Source of the DNA: Corbicula japonica
Lineage: Eukaryota > Mollusca > Bivalvia > Venerida > Cyrenidae
Length of the DNA: 64,000 bases
NCBI GenBank assembly: GCA_038501625.1
Contig: JAZAYU010000222.1
Span: 682,001-746,000 of the forward strand
Direction: 5' to 3'
The notes below the pieces were generated by a model. It had not been told where the DNA came from and did no database searches. It saw only the letters and a list, made by a program, of their open reading frames with translations. A program made the position numbers and the translations under genes. Shown piece by piece: positions 23,343 through 35,974 of this stretch. Position 1 is the stretch's first letter, and each line of letters begins with the position of its first letter.

Positions 23343-24424
23343 TTGTTTTGACAGTTGTTGGTATGAATACGGCTGCGGTAGGCGTTTACTTCGTCATCTT
23401 AAATCTGAAACCCAACAAACATAATTAAAATTGATAAAAGTTGGTCCATAAATCAGCTCCTGCAGAATTATAGCATACATTCATACATTGAATCACTTGC
23501 AGGTAAATCAACAAAAAAGACGTGACAATCGGAAGCGTTCGTACGAAAGGCTTAGTGAAAACACTACAATGAAAACCCCATAAGCGCATTGTAAAAATAC
23601 GCATTGTAAACATACGCCCGTTTGCAAGATAAAGACAATATTTGGCGACCTTAAGATGTGGAGAAAAATAAATTACCTCCATTTAAAAACTGTATGTTCA
23701 CCCTTGTATTATAGGCTTTGTCAGCCTATATCAACAAAGCTTTTATCTATTCAAATCAGACTCAATTATCCTCTTGAAAAACTTTCAACTGTTCAGCAAA
23801 CAACCATCCATGATTTTGTTAGCTTTTCTGCTCTTACGTCGGTGGCTTTTTGTCCATTTTTGATTTAGGTGATATTGTGATTTCATATTTCATATTTGTT
23901 TCGCTTTGCCTTTGAACACGTTTTGATATACTTTATTGAGGGGCGTTGTTTATTGTTAGCAACCTTCTCTGTTAAAGTAAGGCCACATTGCTGTTAAATG
24001 GGCAAGTTAGAGGTGACTTATTTCAAAGGCTCGGAAAAAACAAAATGCATACTTACACCAACAGAAACAACTGAGATGGCATCATTTGTGCTATAACCAC
24101 CAATTCGTAGTCGTCAGCGTCAGTTAACAGTTACTTTAAAAAGCGCAAATTCATGCCGTACAGATCTTAATAGTATGCATGATGAATATGACAATTTCCA
24201 TACAGCAATAGTATCTATTCTATTCGCCCGTTAAGCATGTAGTTTATTTTTATTTGTATACAACAACTCTCCTTTATCTGTTTGATCAATGTGCTACCCA
24301 TGTTTAAAGCTATTAGTTTATTATGTTCACTATGTAATTCTTATACATAACGACCTGGATACTAAGTATCGAGCGCGGATTGTTTTTGAATCGTTCTGTT
24401 CTGCCCAATTATAAGATAGTCATG

Positions 24425-24675
24425 TAGAAGATCTAGGTCAGATTGCCGGACTCAAACAGAAGAAAATATAGGTCACATTGCCCGAATCCATCCATATATT
24501 ATAGAGGTCAGATTGCGCGATTAGAACAGCAGAATATACATCTGTATGAACTTTCAAATCGGCAGCGAAAAAAAACAGGTCGGATTGTAAGGCTCGGTCA
24601 GTAGATAGAATATAGGTAAGCTTGCTGGACTAGATCACTAGTAAAGATAGGTCAGATTGCACAACTCGGACAGTG
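24425..24675. repeat. Degenerate tandem array around AGGTCAGATTGC
   Basis: A motif close to 'ATAGGTCAGATTGCCCGACT' followed by CAGnAGAA recurs about six times (near 24430, 24470, 24507, 24573, 24611, 24650) with irregular spacing of about 40-65 bases. It looks like an old, decayed satellite. I see no gene function. Confidence 0.65.
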
Positions 24676-24719
24676 TATCCATTTGGCTGGACAGAGGATT
24701 TGATTTGCTGAGATAAATT

Positions 24720-25010
24720 TTGAACGAGGACAGTAACATAGAGACGGTTAGGGGATTTTCGAGGCACAAACAGCCTCAAGTAATATGGCTATTGTCTACC
24801 TCTCGGAGAAGACGAGCCCATGCGCACCCTCTGGCTGAACAGATCTTTCGCATGCCTTTTGACAGTGGAAGAAAATGTGTAAGACAGAACATTCAAACTA
24901 CCAGTAATACCGATGAGACCCGATATGAACAGTGCAGATCTCATCGACATTCAGTAAACACACAGACATGCGCGGATTTCAATGAGGGACTTATATTTGA
25001 TTGCGGTTGA
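24720..25010 (+). other. Open frame, probably not coding
   Basis: A 97-codon open stretch without an ATG at its head; it encodes a basic, low-information peptide (motif STSRRRRAHAHPLAEQ). Against the second copy (52856-53146) most differences change the amino acid, which argues against constraint. No splice context is obvious. Confidence 0.2.
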
Positions 25011-25865
25011 AACTATGTACACGCCTGATGCTAATTTTTCCGCTTCTATTAAATATTGCTCTACCCAAGGTAGATTTTTCCCACCATATTCAATTAAGCC
25101 AAAGTGTAAACTAGTTGCGTTAAAACGGCGGTCACATCAATTTGACAAAAGGTTTCCTTTTTAATTGAAATAAAGAAAGATACGATTGAAATTCATATAG
25201 CAATGTGATTAGATCAACGATTGCTTTTTTTCCCAGCGTGGATTTGCATTAGTTTGTTGGGGACCATGTCAAAAATGTCAGTTCAATATAAACTTTTCAA
25301 TTATTAATTAATATCCGCTTCATCTACCCGTAATCGAATGTTTCACGATTGTAATTTGTAACTATCTTGCGTATCTTGACATAATTCTAAGCGCCAGCAT
25401 TATTTACATTATAGATTGATCCGCTTTTCTCTGTCGCACTTCGATGGTTTAATTGGAATAACTCTTAATAGTAAGCTATAAAACCGCATTTCAAAATTTT
25501 ATCATTCGGATAATCAGTTAAACTTGTCAAGAATGTGACATTACAAAAATATTGTCAGAGTATCTCTATTCAATTACCACTAGGACGTGCTTTATATCCA
25601 AGTGTTTGCGAATAAGTGGGCCGTGCACCCCGTAGATGAATGAAACACAGAACGTCATGCCTCTACAGCGGAATCTTTCAACAAGAAGTTAACAGTTTAC
25701 GGTAGTGATCGCTTTTGTAAATGTCTTTGATACGGTTTCTTTAATTTACGATATTTTATTGTAAGTGAAGTGGAAGTTTCAAGTCTTCTTGAGCGACCTA
25801 TAAGTTGCCTATATTAGATGGATTTACCTCTTTATAACAGTAATACGAGAGACTATTAGATCGTT

Positions 25866-28800
25866 ATGACTCTTAAGCCGGAATATCTTAGAGACTTGAA
25901 CATTTCACGTCAGAGGACGATGGCGTTAGAGCTCAGCTCGGGACATGACCGGCCGGAATCACTTCCGTTCCGTATACACAAGCTTGAGGTTCGAGAGTTC
26001 CGAACCGGTTCCCAAATGGAGGAAGGAACTCAAATTGAACAGGAGTCAAGAAGAATTCCCGTTTTAGGGCCTTACCGACAACGAACCATGTTTCTGCAAT
26101 CAGGGGTACGGGTAGATGAGGAACAAGAAAACGAACAGGCTTACAGGAGGGTGCCTATTCTCGGACCAACGAGGCAACAGACAGAGATGTATTTCTTCCG
26201 GATGGCCCGACAGAAACTGGAGAAACTAGAACAATTAAGGTATAGTAGATTAACGATAACTAGATTGTCACGTGACATACAATTACATTTAAATATGGTT
26301 TATCAGCAAAGAGTTTTACAAATTTTATATCGCCATGTTCTGTTGATGAGTATGGGTCTATTTAAATTGTTTTAATTCGCCAACATCTGCTGTTAGATCA
26401 TTGTGGTCCAAGGCCGCTTCACACCGTCCCGGTGTATGCCCCGGTGAGGCCCGGTAATTTTTAGCCGGTGAACCGAGATTAACAGAGATGGTTTGTGAAG
26501 ATTCGTGGAGCCTAGTGCACATTGTCCCGTTATACAGCCCAGGTGCGTCCCGGTAATGACACTGGGAACAATCGGGACCACAGCCGTAGCGACGGAGTGA
26601 ATACCCGCATTGAATGAATCGGGTTGTAAGATATTTCTTCTAGAATTGATCATGTCATTCGATTTCTGTTGGTAGCATTAAACAACCAATGTCAGTTGAC
26701 AGTGAAAAGCGATGGTACAAATCTGATGTCAGCTTTCTGCGATTTACAAGAACATGATCAAATTGTTTACAGAGTTTAATTATAAAATCAAGGTCACTGA
26801 CATGTTTGGTGACGATGGAAACCAATGTCAGATGAGTTTGTGAGCGCTGAGCCAGTGCTCGGAGACTGGATTCAAGTCTCTAAAGATTCAAGCCACCAGG
26901 TCCCAAGGTTATAAAGCTGAGATTGGAAACCAGTCTCAAATCTCAAGCATCTGATTGGCTGAAATGGCGACCAGTCGCCATTTCAGCCAATCAGATGCTT
27001 GAGATTTGAGACTGGTTTCCATGCTCAGTTTTATAACCCTGGGCACTGTTATGGACCATAACCTATGTGTTTACCACACTGTCTGTTTTCGTGTGCAATT
27101 TTTAAACAAAATACAAGAATACGTGGGTATCGTATGAAGTGTAACACTCTGTAGAATACAATAGACAAATTAAACCTAATAATGACGATGTTACGTGTCG
27201 CTCAATTAATTGTCTGTACATCAATGAGAGAATGACTAGAAATTGAACAGACTGTGGCATATCACGCGATACTGCTGTAATTTTGTGACAGTTCTATAGA
27301 ATACCTTACGACTGGGTGAATAATACGGAATCTGATGTAATAAAACAAGCCCCTTTTCTGCGTTTTATTAAACTTGTGAAAATACGATACACAAAATAAC
27401 TGTGGATCCACTTTTATTCGTGGGCATCACATTTTGACTTCTTTCGAGAGACCGTTTTTTGTGGGTTCTTTATTTCAAGGAATTCACTTGATTTTGATAA
27501 CTAAGTTTATGTTTAATTTTTGGCAGTGGCTTTAAATTCGTGGATTGATCAAACCACGAAATGCACGAAAATTAGTTCCCCACGAATATTGATGATTTTA
27601 CAGTATAAACTGATAATCATAAGTGCGACGTTAGCCATTGCGAGGATGAAAACATTTTCTTCTTTAATGTCTTAAAATATTTTAAAACTTGTATTATTTA
27701 TTGTTTTATGTAAATTTTAATATTTGTTTTTATGTATTTATTTTAACTAATAATCACTTATCATGCACTTCTAAATTTTCAATTAATATTCATAAACAAT
27801 CGATACACGTCACATGCTTGTCATAATGCAGGTGCATTATGTATACGTCCTACGTACCCAAATCCGTTATTATTTATTATGTTGCAAATTGTACAATTGT
27901 ACAATTGTTGCTCTTTGGGCAATTATTGTCGAATTTACATAAAACAAAACATGTATAATTTATATTGCTGACATAATATATGAATATCCTCATGTAAACC
28001 CGAGGCCTCTAAAATTGGCTACAGCGGAAACTGAAACCCCTTAAAAGATACCAATTTCTTCGGGCTGATAGACCGCCATTCAGCTTTAAATTTCAGAGGC
28101 TCGGGATGTGTTATTTTTTCTGTAGTGTATTTGTTCTCTGTTTTGTCAGTCCCATTGTAACCCACTGCATGTTTATTATTTAATTTATCCCTGTCGTTAC
28201 TGTATACATGTAGCCGGGAATTAAATAAAAGTTGAAGTAATAGTAATAAACTTGTTTTTTGTGTTATGACTCAATTACAATTAAACTGCATTATTTCGCA
28301 TAGGGTAATTTTATGACAACTTATACCGATTTATTAAGGTTAACCTGATAAGGCCAATATTGACAGGTCAGTTACATTCCAACATTAAATATACGGTAGT
28401 ATCAGACAAAAAATAAGCATAATTATTTTAGAAGAATAAAATAATAACGAAATGATAATAAACTTAAAAGCACTCGAGATTGAAGAAAGAATGTTTTTTG
28501 ACGAACAATTTCACGTCTCGGGTTTTCTTTATGGTTTGCATTAACAATATCATTTTCTTTGTTTTTAATTTCGCATGCTATATAGCTTTGAAATACTTTG
28601 GCTAGCATTCGTAGATCACTCAGTGCAGAAACGTTACCGTCAGTAATTAACAGAATTGTAAATGCCACAAATAGGAAAGAGTATCATTTAGTTCGTTTAT
28701 TAACCCAAAGGTTAAAGAAATTCAAAAGAAATTTAGGAATGGAAGATAAAAGAAGTATCAAGTTTATGCCACTGTTTTGTTTAGACTGGAATAAACTTTC

Positions 28801-31773
28801 CGTAAGACAGTGTCTTGTGACAACTATTGTTATTGTATTTCTTCTACTTAAAAGTAATTAAGAATATTTGAGAGGGTACACAATTATGGATTTGTTTGTA
28901 AAACTGATTTTGAAAGAGATAAATTGCGTTAATAATTTTGTTGTTGCGTACACGCTGTGTTGTGCTGGTTTTGAGATAGCGATGGAATTTATGGATTTAT
29001 AAAGAAAATTTGGATTCTACTGGAACACCCATTGCATGCGAACATTTTAAAGGAAGTGGATATCGGAAGCGAATGCATATTTCTGATGAATTATTACATC
29101 GCCTGACAAAGATAAGGGCTACAGTTGATTAAACACGGATGACATATGAATAAATTGATGTAATTTAATGAACACAATTTAAATATAATATCCTCTTCGG
29201 AATTATAACTTAGATCCTTCATTGTGCACAACCGGCTGGATGGCTCGGGCAGGATCAATTTCGACATCGGAGTAGAAAATTAAGAAGAACAATGTATTGA
29301 TCTTGTTGCACTTGGCGAAGACAGCTTAATCGCTAAATACACGAACAATGATTATAAATATACCGTATGTCATTTGTTTTTGTTTACTTAGTATGCGAAA
29401 AAGTTTGAAATGACAATGAAAGACAAGCGTGGATATCATGAAGGTGAAATCTTCAGAACAACTCGATAATATTGGATTACACGAGACCTTTGATAGATTC
29501 ACAACCTGATTACTTCAACCTGTAATGTTATTTTGGACGAATGATTTGGAAGAAAAACTGATCATTATCGACAGATATTGTCGCCGGACTATAGATTTCA
29601 TAGATTTGATGATCATTCAGAAAAGTAATGATTAACCTCTACGATACGAAAAATAAATTAATTTTTGAATAAGATTATTGTCAATGAAAATTAAGTGCGA
29701 TGAAAATCGTCGACATTAAGGTCAGCGAGGTGAAAACAGGAATAGTAGAAATATAGCATTTGTAACATTCTATAATAAATGACGTATATTATGTTACAAA
29801 CAGCATTAATTTGAGATTAAATATGAATACATTTTCTACCTCAGTTGATTAAGTCCTTGATTTTAAATGAAAATCTACAAAACGGAAAATTTGGATTTGC
29901 ATGTCTAATATTATGGGAATGAATAATTTTGTTGGATTATTGAAAATGAATAGGAATGGAGATGAGATTTTGGTGAATTAATGACTTGGTTATTTATCAT
30001 ACAAAATGAATTTTATTGTCAATAAAAGCGTAAGACATGAAAACAAATGAAGTAATAAGAAAAATAAAAGTGAAATATTTCGAAGAGAATTGTGTGTTGT
30101 CGTTGGGAATGGAACTCATCAAATATGATTGATTCGTTATAACAAAGCGTCCCATCAGACAGAGAATCGCTATATAAACACTGGAGACACGCTCAATCTG
30201 GAACCTGTGCACAAAATACGTCTCTGTAAACACGATAAATGCAAATATTTCTTAGAGAAAGAACAAAGCAAAGGAATACAATACTTTGTTGATGTCGGAG
30301 TTCGGTAAGGGACAGACAATAAATCGGTGATGCTCTATCTCTATGTTGAAACTGTTAAAAGTTGAGGATACTCTGATGCTACATCTCTGTGATACAACCA
30401 AGTGTTTAAAGGACTCCTAATTTGAGATACTGTATTAAAATGAGAATATGCCAGTACTAGTATTCAGCCTTATGATGTGGATTTTTATAAGTGAATATAC
30501 ACTAGGGATTTAAACATAATTAATATCTCTATATTTAGAAGAAAGGAATTACAATCTTTAATCAAACTGACTCAATAGTAACTCGTTACTGCATATTTAA
30601 TTACAAATAGAATTCCTCAAAATCAGTTTTGAATAAACTGTAAACTCTATATTTAGGAGAAAATAATTATTAACTTTAATCGAACTCTCTCAATAGTAAC
30701 TCGTTACTACATATTTAATTACAAATAGAATTCCTCAAAATCAGTTTTGAATAAACTGTTAACTCTATTTTTAGGAGAAAATAATTATAAACTTTAATCG
30801 AACTCTCTCAATAGTAACTCGTTACTACATATTTAATTACAAACCGAGTTCCTCAAAATAAGTTTTGAATAAACTGTTTTAAAGCAATTGTACCTCAGTA
30901 AGTGACAAAGTTGTCCAACGGTAGAATCGAATTAAAGGTATTTCAAGGAGAATACAAAATAACATTTACACTGAAATGCCAACATCAGACTATGATGTTT
31001 ATCAGCGTTAAGTGACATACTGGTGACAAACTGATTGATGCAAGCCAACAATGACAAGTAAATACTATTCTCCAGTGATCCTGGAGAAATTCAATTCTCG
31101 CACATCGGGACGACATCACAGGAGACATCACGAGAAAAGGTCCAAATATCCAAGGTGATCTTATCATACCTTTATAATACAGTCAAAACCTGCCTTCAGA
31201 GACCACTCTTGGCGAAAACCCAAAATGGCATTTGATGGCAGTAGGTCATTTTCAACAGTGAATTTTCTATTTAAATTAGTCACTGGACACATAAAGTGTG
31301 ATCTTTATCAACAGGTAGTCTTTGTTTAACAGGTTTCTTTAGCACCGGTTTGTCTGTATAAATAACGATATATCAATTTTGTTTACAAAGATTTGATTTG
31401 ACTTTAATAGTATATCGTAGCGGAGCTTTAATTATACTTAACTTTTTGAGTGTAGTCGATGTCAAATGTTAAGGAATATTCTTTTTGCCATAACGGGTCT
31501 TTGGGACCCCTTGCTTACAGAAGAAAGGCACACTCAATTGCGCTCTTCGGGCCGCTTACATATCTTTCACCTTATTGTGACTACATATGTTAAAATTATC
31601 ATCATATTTTAAAATTTTTAAAACATTAGCTTGATATCGTCCTCGAATTCTAAAGGTTATTGCATATTTGGAAGCGTTGTACACTTATTGAGCGCCACTC
31701 TAGGCACCATGTGAACATCCAGATCTGGATCCGAACATCGGAACCTTTGCTTGCAGGGCACGTGTTCTACTTA

Positions 31774-31825
<52 letters not shown>

Positions 31826-34800
31826 GCTCTTTATTTCAACCCATTTAAATTGCAATCTTACACACTGGTGATAATAATCTTATGTTGAATAAGCCCTTCT
31901 AAGCTCAGCTTCAAACAACAGCAACATTCAAAACGACAGACATACAAACAATACACTGCCATTAAAAATGAACATTTCGCGGAAAAATGTACACCTTTTA
32001 ATTACTCATATATATTTGGCGATACATTCATACAATCAATCGCAAATGATAGACGTACGAATTCAAATGTAATGTTAAACAAAATTAATATCATAAAAAA
32101 ATAGATTCTTTTCTAAAAAATTTTATGAACATTTTCAGTTTAGTTCGATGCAACCCTTAACTCCACTGGTAGTTGGTGCCATGTTTCTTAACAAGTGTAA
32201 CTTAAAGTATGCTCTATATCATTTTCATTTGGTTTATTACGTGGTATGTTTACTCCCCGACCCTTCCGCCTCCCCGGGCTAAGTAGGTTCATTAACCTTT
32301 ATGTTATTCGTGTTTGTCTGACGAGGATAAGTGAATGGTTCCACATTGCCCAATGACTCATTTCGGACTGTGCACTTATTGTACCGATAAATATTTACAT
32401 GTTTCCAATATATTACTAGTATGTCCAGCTATTTCGTCCTAAAGTTCTATATTGTTTAACGACTCGGAAAACGTCGGTTTGTTGATAAGTTATCTTAAAT
32501 AGTGCAAAAGGACATTTAGTAGTAAGCAAATATGCTAACCTATTGTTGTCAGCAATGCAATAAACAACACACACTATTGGCGCGAGTGACAGGCGAGTTG
32601 AAGCGATTCTCCTGTGTTCTTTCAAGTTCACATTGATCATAGAACGAGAAGACGTGTCTGATTTTAATTAAGATTGTCATTACAAGTGTTGTTTTCGCTC
32701 CTATCTTGAATAAATGTGGTAATAAAACACCTAAGAAAGACACGGAACAAAACTGCCTATTGTACAATGCTTAGCAATTATCGGTAACATTGATTGCCAG
32801 AAATGATAATTTGTGACATTTTGTTACTTTTTATTTTCACACTATATAAAAGTATTGGAATACGTTAAGTGTTAACAGAAATGTAAAGCTTTTGATTTTG
32901 GCAGAGTATGGGCATAAGTCGTATGATTATTCTTAATTACGGACTAATTATGTAAAATAATACCAAGTTAATAAAGGCATATTACGATTCCATTGAATTG
33001 TGAAATTTTAGTGGATTTAAGTGAGCAATCTTTCGTTTTTAATTTATGCATTTATTCATTTCTGAATATTTTAGTGAAATGCAAACATTATAATGTACTT
33101 GAAAGATATCTCTGTCTAAGATACAAGAGTTTATCTCAATACTAGGAAGAAACTCCAAAGACACTCTCTGTTTTTCAATTGAACATAAAGATGAAAGGAT
33201 AAAGTATTTCAGTAAATGTTATCTATGCAAATGGTTATCACTTCTAAGATAGTGGCATACTACATGTTTCACTAATTGTAAAATAGCGGTTGCTTACAGT
33301 ACCCCTTGTAAAAGTTCCAAATGGATTAAGTTAACCCATTATAAAAGTTCCATGGATTACGTTTACACCATTATAAAAGATTCATGAATTACGTTTCTAC
33401 CATTAATGAAGTTCCACGAATTACGTTTACATCCTTATAAAAGTGCCATGGAATACAAGCAATGAACAATGTTGCGATTAAAAGTGATCAACATAAAGTC
33501 TCCTCAGCCGTCGCGCATGAAATGGCCGCTTCTACATAAAGTCAACTCTCCCACTCCGTAAGTAAGCTGGGCCCAGGATTGTAAAACTAAAGCTGGAGAC
33601 CAGTCTCAAATCTCAAGCCTCAGATAAATCACATCCAGTACCTGTTATACCATTTATTCATTTATATCGTGACATCACTGTTACAAAATTTAGTGTAGTT
33701 TCTTCATAACCTCATATTCATGTCAAATTATTTGCCATGTATATTAAAACATTGTTTTATATTATTTTCAAAACTAACCTAAATTGATTCAATATTAAGC
33801 GGAATGACCCCATTTTAAATCTAAGATACGTGAGAAATCAAAATGTTTTCGGTCAGATGATTTTATAGTTCAATGTTTAAGTATTATTTCAAAAGTGTTT
33901 AAGATTACTTTTATATACTTATTTAGGAATTATAAATTGCGTTTGTATAAAACACAAAACACTACATCGTTCTATATCTCCTGTTAGATAAAACTGGTAG
34001 TGTTTAACAAGAAGGATTATTTGATCGAACGACAACTGAATAATGTTGTTTATATATTTGCAGACAAGCAGTGATTCCACTAGATGGACCAGCAAAGCAT
34101 CTGACTGTCGGAGGACGAATAATAGCTGGCGACATCGCTGTTTTTGAAGACAAAGCTGCTAATGCCTTGCTTCTTGACGCCGAGAACCAGATCAAAGCCG
34201 GCTACCCAACAATCGCAACGTCATCCATGGTCGCTCGTCGGAACAAAGTCACGGTACCGGAAGACATTGATAGCCAAACGGATGTTAGATTCTTTTCAGA
34301 ACTAGTTAAACCAATGCAATACAGATGGAAGTTTCAGAAAGAGAAATTAAAAACAATATCACCATCAAAACATGGCTTTCATCAACGGAGTCAGTCGCCG
34401 ACTTTTCATAGACTTGTGGAGGCCAATGAAAAGCTTCAGGGTATCGTTGGAACTGATGATACTGAAGAAGTCGTAAATGTCAATAAAGAAATGACGGACT
34501 TCTTTGAAACACAAACTGATTTGATTCCTCCACTCTTTGTGAAACCATCTGAAATGTTCAGAGCTACAAAGTCTGAGCCGACGTTCAGTACTCGGACTAG
34601 TTATTCAAGCTCACTACCGGCGACTAATGACACACCACTTCTTAAAAATTATGAAATCAAACCGGAAATACGAACTATTGAACCAGCAAGAAAAGAAAAA
34701 GAACTAAAAAACTTTCCCGAACCGGTTTTGGAGGAACCTGTTTCGTCAGATGTCGCTACACCTGAACCACCAACTCCTCCTCCCGAACCAGTTATTAGGA

Positions 34801-35219
34801 AACGCCAAAAGGAATTCAAGGTAGACTTTAAAAAGGTAGACTCCCACGCGGAGCTGCATTTATTTTTGCCCCACATTCAAGAAGCTACCAATTCAAGGGG
34901 AGCAACTCCTGAAGAGAAACATAGAAAAAGCACGAAAAAACTAATGTTGCCTGCAATAGACGATTTAGATGTAAAATCGCCAGATGATGAAAAGTCGAAA
35001 TCAAAGAAGAAACACAAACATGAAATCAAAAAGAAAAAGAAACATCTTAATAGAATAAAATCTGGAAAAGACGACAAACAAATAACAGACAGACTTAATG
35101 ATATTCCGACATGGATTTCATTGGAAACAAACAAAGATTTTCATCCCGAATCTATGTGTATGTTTGAAAATTGTTCGATGCATAAACACAAGAAATCAAC
35201 ACGGATTAGACAAGCGTAG
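25866..35219 (+). CDS. Unrecognised two-exon gene, copy 1 (509 aa)
   Basis: Exon 1 is 25866-26239 and exon 2 is 34064-35219. The donor is AG|GTATAG and the acceptor ATTTGCAG|AC; both the split codon (AG+A, Arg125) and the open frames fit. An in-frame TAG nine bases before the ATG fixes the start. Residues 62-77 (RRIPVLGPYRQRTMFL) and 94-110 (RRVPILGPTRQQTEMYF) are a repeat, with a weaker third member at 14-21 (SRQRTMAL); a Leu/Lys-rich helix follows (RQKLEKLEQLR). Residues ~126-185 look ordered and conserved (LTVGGRIIAGDIAVFEDKAA). A Pro-rich stretch (TPEPPTPPPEP) lies near 360 and a Lys-rich, probably nuclear or nucleic-acid-binding tract (SKSKKKHKHEIKKKKKH) near 425-445. No signal peptide or membrane span. 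I do not recognise the family. Small extra exons inside the 7.8 kb intron cannot be excluded. Confidence 0.65.
26395..26620. other. GC-rich patch with CCCGGT repeats
   Basis: Within AT-rich DNA this stretch repeats CCCGGT(G/A) motifs: 'CCGTCCCGGTGTATGCCCCG', 'GGCCCGGTAA', 'GTCCCGGTAATG'. It is in the intron of the unrecognised gene and is repeated at 54530-54757 with no differences seen by eye. The minus-strand frame through it has no recognisable domain. It could be a repeat fragment or a regulatory CpG patch. Confidence 0.35.
26900..27044. repeat. Palindromic MITE family A, best copy
   Basis: A near-perfect palindrome of about 145 bases: 'CATCTGATTGGCTGAAATGG' then CGACCAGTCG at the centre then 'CCATTTCAGCCAATCAGATG'. 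Outer arms read CCCAAGGTTATAAAGCTGAG and CTCAGTTTTATAACCCTGGG. No internal gene. The family is scattered through the window. Confidence 0.9.
27397..27605. mobile_element. MITE-like repeat with TTCGTGG interior
   Basis: The left end 'AACTGTGGATCCACTTTTAT' and right end 'TATTGATGATTTTACAGTAT' are imperfect inverted complements, and TTCGTGGG inside the left end is mirrored by CCCCACGAA inside the right. The interior again has 'TTCGTGGATTGATCAA' and 'AAACCACGAAATGCACGA'. It resembles the 23139 element in style but not in sequence. Confidence 0.6.
28560..29645 (+). pseudogene. Possible decayed coding block
   Basis: Several short plus-strand frames look protein-like: an open stretch 28598-28861 (motif RRSLSAETLPSVINRIVNAT), a frame ending at 29132 (IACEHFKGSGYRKRMHISDE), and one continuous frame at ~29206-29470 broken by three stops (FIVHNRLDGSGRINFDIGVE, then CIDLVALGEDSLIAKYTNND, then MTMKDKRGYHEGEIFRTTR). 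I recognise no family. The frames lie in the intron of the unrecognised gene. They may be remnants of an old inserted gene or chance; the second copy is nearly identical, so it adds little. Confidence 0.3.
30525..30880. repeat. 118-bp tandem repeat, three copies
   Basis: 'CAATAGTAACTCGTTACT' recurs at 30573, 30691 and 30809, exactly 118 bases apart, with 'AATTCCTCAAAATCAGTTTT' and 'GAATAAACTGT' in each unit. The third unit is more diverged. The same array is at 58660-59010 in copy 2 with the same copy number. Confidence 0.9.
31774..31824. repeat. (AAT)n microsatellite
   Basis: About 17 uninterrupted AAT units. The copy-2 array at 59908-59976 is longer and is broken by AAC units. Frames through it encode poly-Ile and are not real. 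Confidence 0.95.
33569..33625. repeat. Family A MITE, left half only
   Basis: 'GGGCCCAGGATTGTAAAACT' and 'GCTGGAGACCAGTCTCAAAT' are present, then the element stops. Copy 2 has the same truncation at 61661-61712, so the loss predates the repeat of the large unit. Confidence 0.75.
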
Positions 35220-35342
35220 ATATTATAAAGCAATTTTACCATTTTTACAGTGATAACTTTCGTAATCTACCTGTAGGAATTTCGTTAGATATGATTAAGA
35301 AAATGTTATTATCTCTTCCTAAGCCATAGCTCCAAGGTGACA

Positions 35343-35348
35343 AATAAA
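35343..35348 (+). terminator. Candidate polyadenylation signal, copy 1
   Basis: AATAAA lies 124 bases after the stop codon of the unrecognised gene. In copy 2 the same site reads AATGAA (63434-63439). Confidence 0.5.
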
Positions 35349-35828
35349 GATCGAGTTTCGTCGGTAAGCATCGTTGTCATCAACGCCTGATGTTGTTTTT
35401 TTAAACATTTGCTATTAGTTTTCGTTGGATTTTCGTAGAATTTGGTTAAAAATCAAAATTAGCCTCACCCCATTTACGATATGGCGGCCTTTGTATAAAA
35501 ATAAGGATAGGTAGATGCCAAATAACACTTGAATAGAATATTCACAGTACACTATTTCGGACACGTTTGAAACTGTAATCGTTAATTTGCACTTTTGGAC
35601 TTCCTACCACATGTTTAAAGAGTTTAAAAAAGATTGGTCTGTTCTGAACAATGCTTTAACGATAGAGCCATAAATTATTATTCATGCGACAGAGGTTTTT
35701 TTCTAATTTTGTCAAGAATATGCTTATCTTAATGATAAGACTTAGTCTGGTCTGTAGCTCCGTATTTAGCAGTCAGTACAAGTTTTACGTTAGTGAACAA
35801 GCACAACCGCCGTTTGGAATTTCCGTGC

Positions 35829-35974
35829 CATGATCATAAAACTAAATCTGGGGACAACCTCTCAAATCTCAAGCATGTGATTGGCTGAAATGGCGACTGG
35901 TCGCCATTTCAGCCAATAAGGTGCTTGAGATTTGAGATTGGTTTCCATGCCCAGTTTTATAACCTTGGGGCCTG
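35829..35974. repeat. Palindromic MITE family A
   Basis: Near-perfect foldback with 'GTGATTGGCTGAAATGGCGA' and 'CCATTTCAGCCAATAAGGTG' around CTGGTCG. It lies 33 bases after the right limit of the large repeated unit. Confidence 0.85.

Larger units (their letters stand above)
29650..34060. other. Rest of the large intron, no other gene seen
   Basis: Apart from the 118-bp array, the AAT microsatellite and the half MITE listed separately, this stretch shows no exon with convincing splice sites and coding character on either strand. Several 60-75 codon open frames are shared by the two copies, but identity of the copies as a whole explains that. Confidence 0.5.
21270..35796. repeat. ~14.5 kb repeated unit, copy 1
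   Basis: This whole stretch reappears at 49401-63890, same orientation, with scattered substitutions and small indels. The offset starts at 28131, is 28136 at the exon at 25866 and 28091 at the exon at 34071; the main shifts come from a longer AAT microsatellite and a 62-base deletion in copy 2. The left limit in copy 2 is the assembly gap, so the true left limit of homology is unknown. Confidence 0.95.

Noticed and set aside
26240..26375. Continuation of exon 1 of the unrecognised gene to the TAA at 26375
   Set aside because: A donor at 26240 fits the phase of the exon at 34064, and the sequence after it turns hydrophobic and unlike the upstream part. An intron-retained form cannot be excluded.
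27885..27910. TTGTACAATTGTACAATTG palindrome as an operator
   Set aside because: Short AT-rich self-complementary runs like this are common by chance here and nothing nearby suggests regulation.
28423..28668. Minus-strand 81-codon frame beginning MAFTILLITDGNVSALSDLR
   Set aside because: It overlaps the plus-strand frame at 28598-28861; conservation between the two copies is uninformative because the copies are nearly identical. No evidence favours it.
31660..31848. Poly-isoleucine membrane peptide
   Set aside because: It is translation of the AAT microsatellite.
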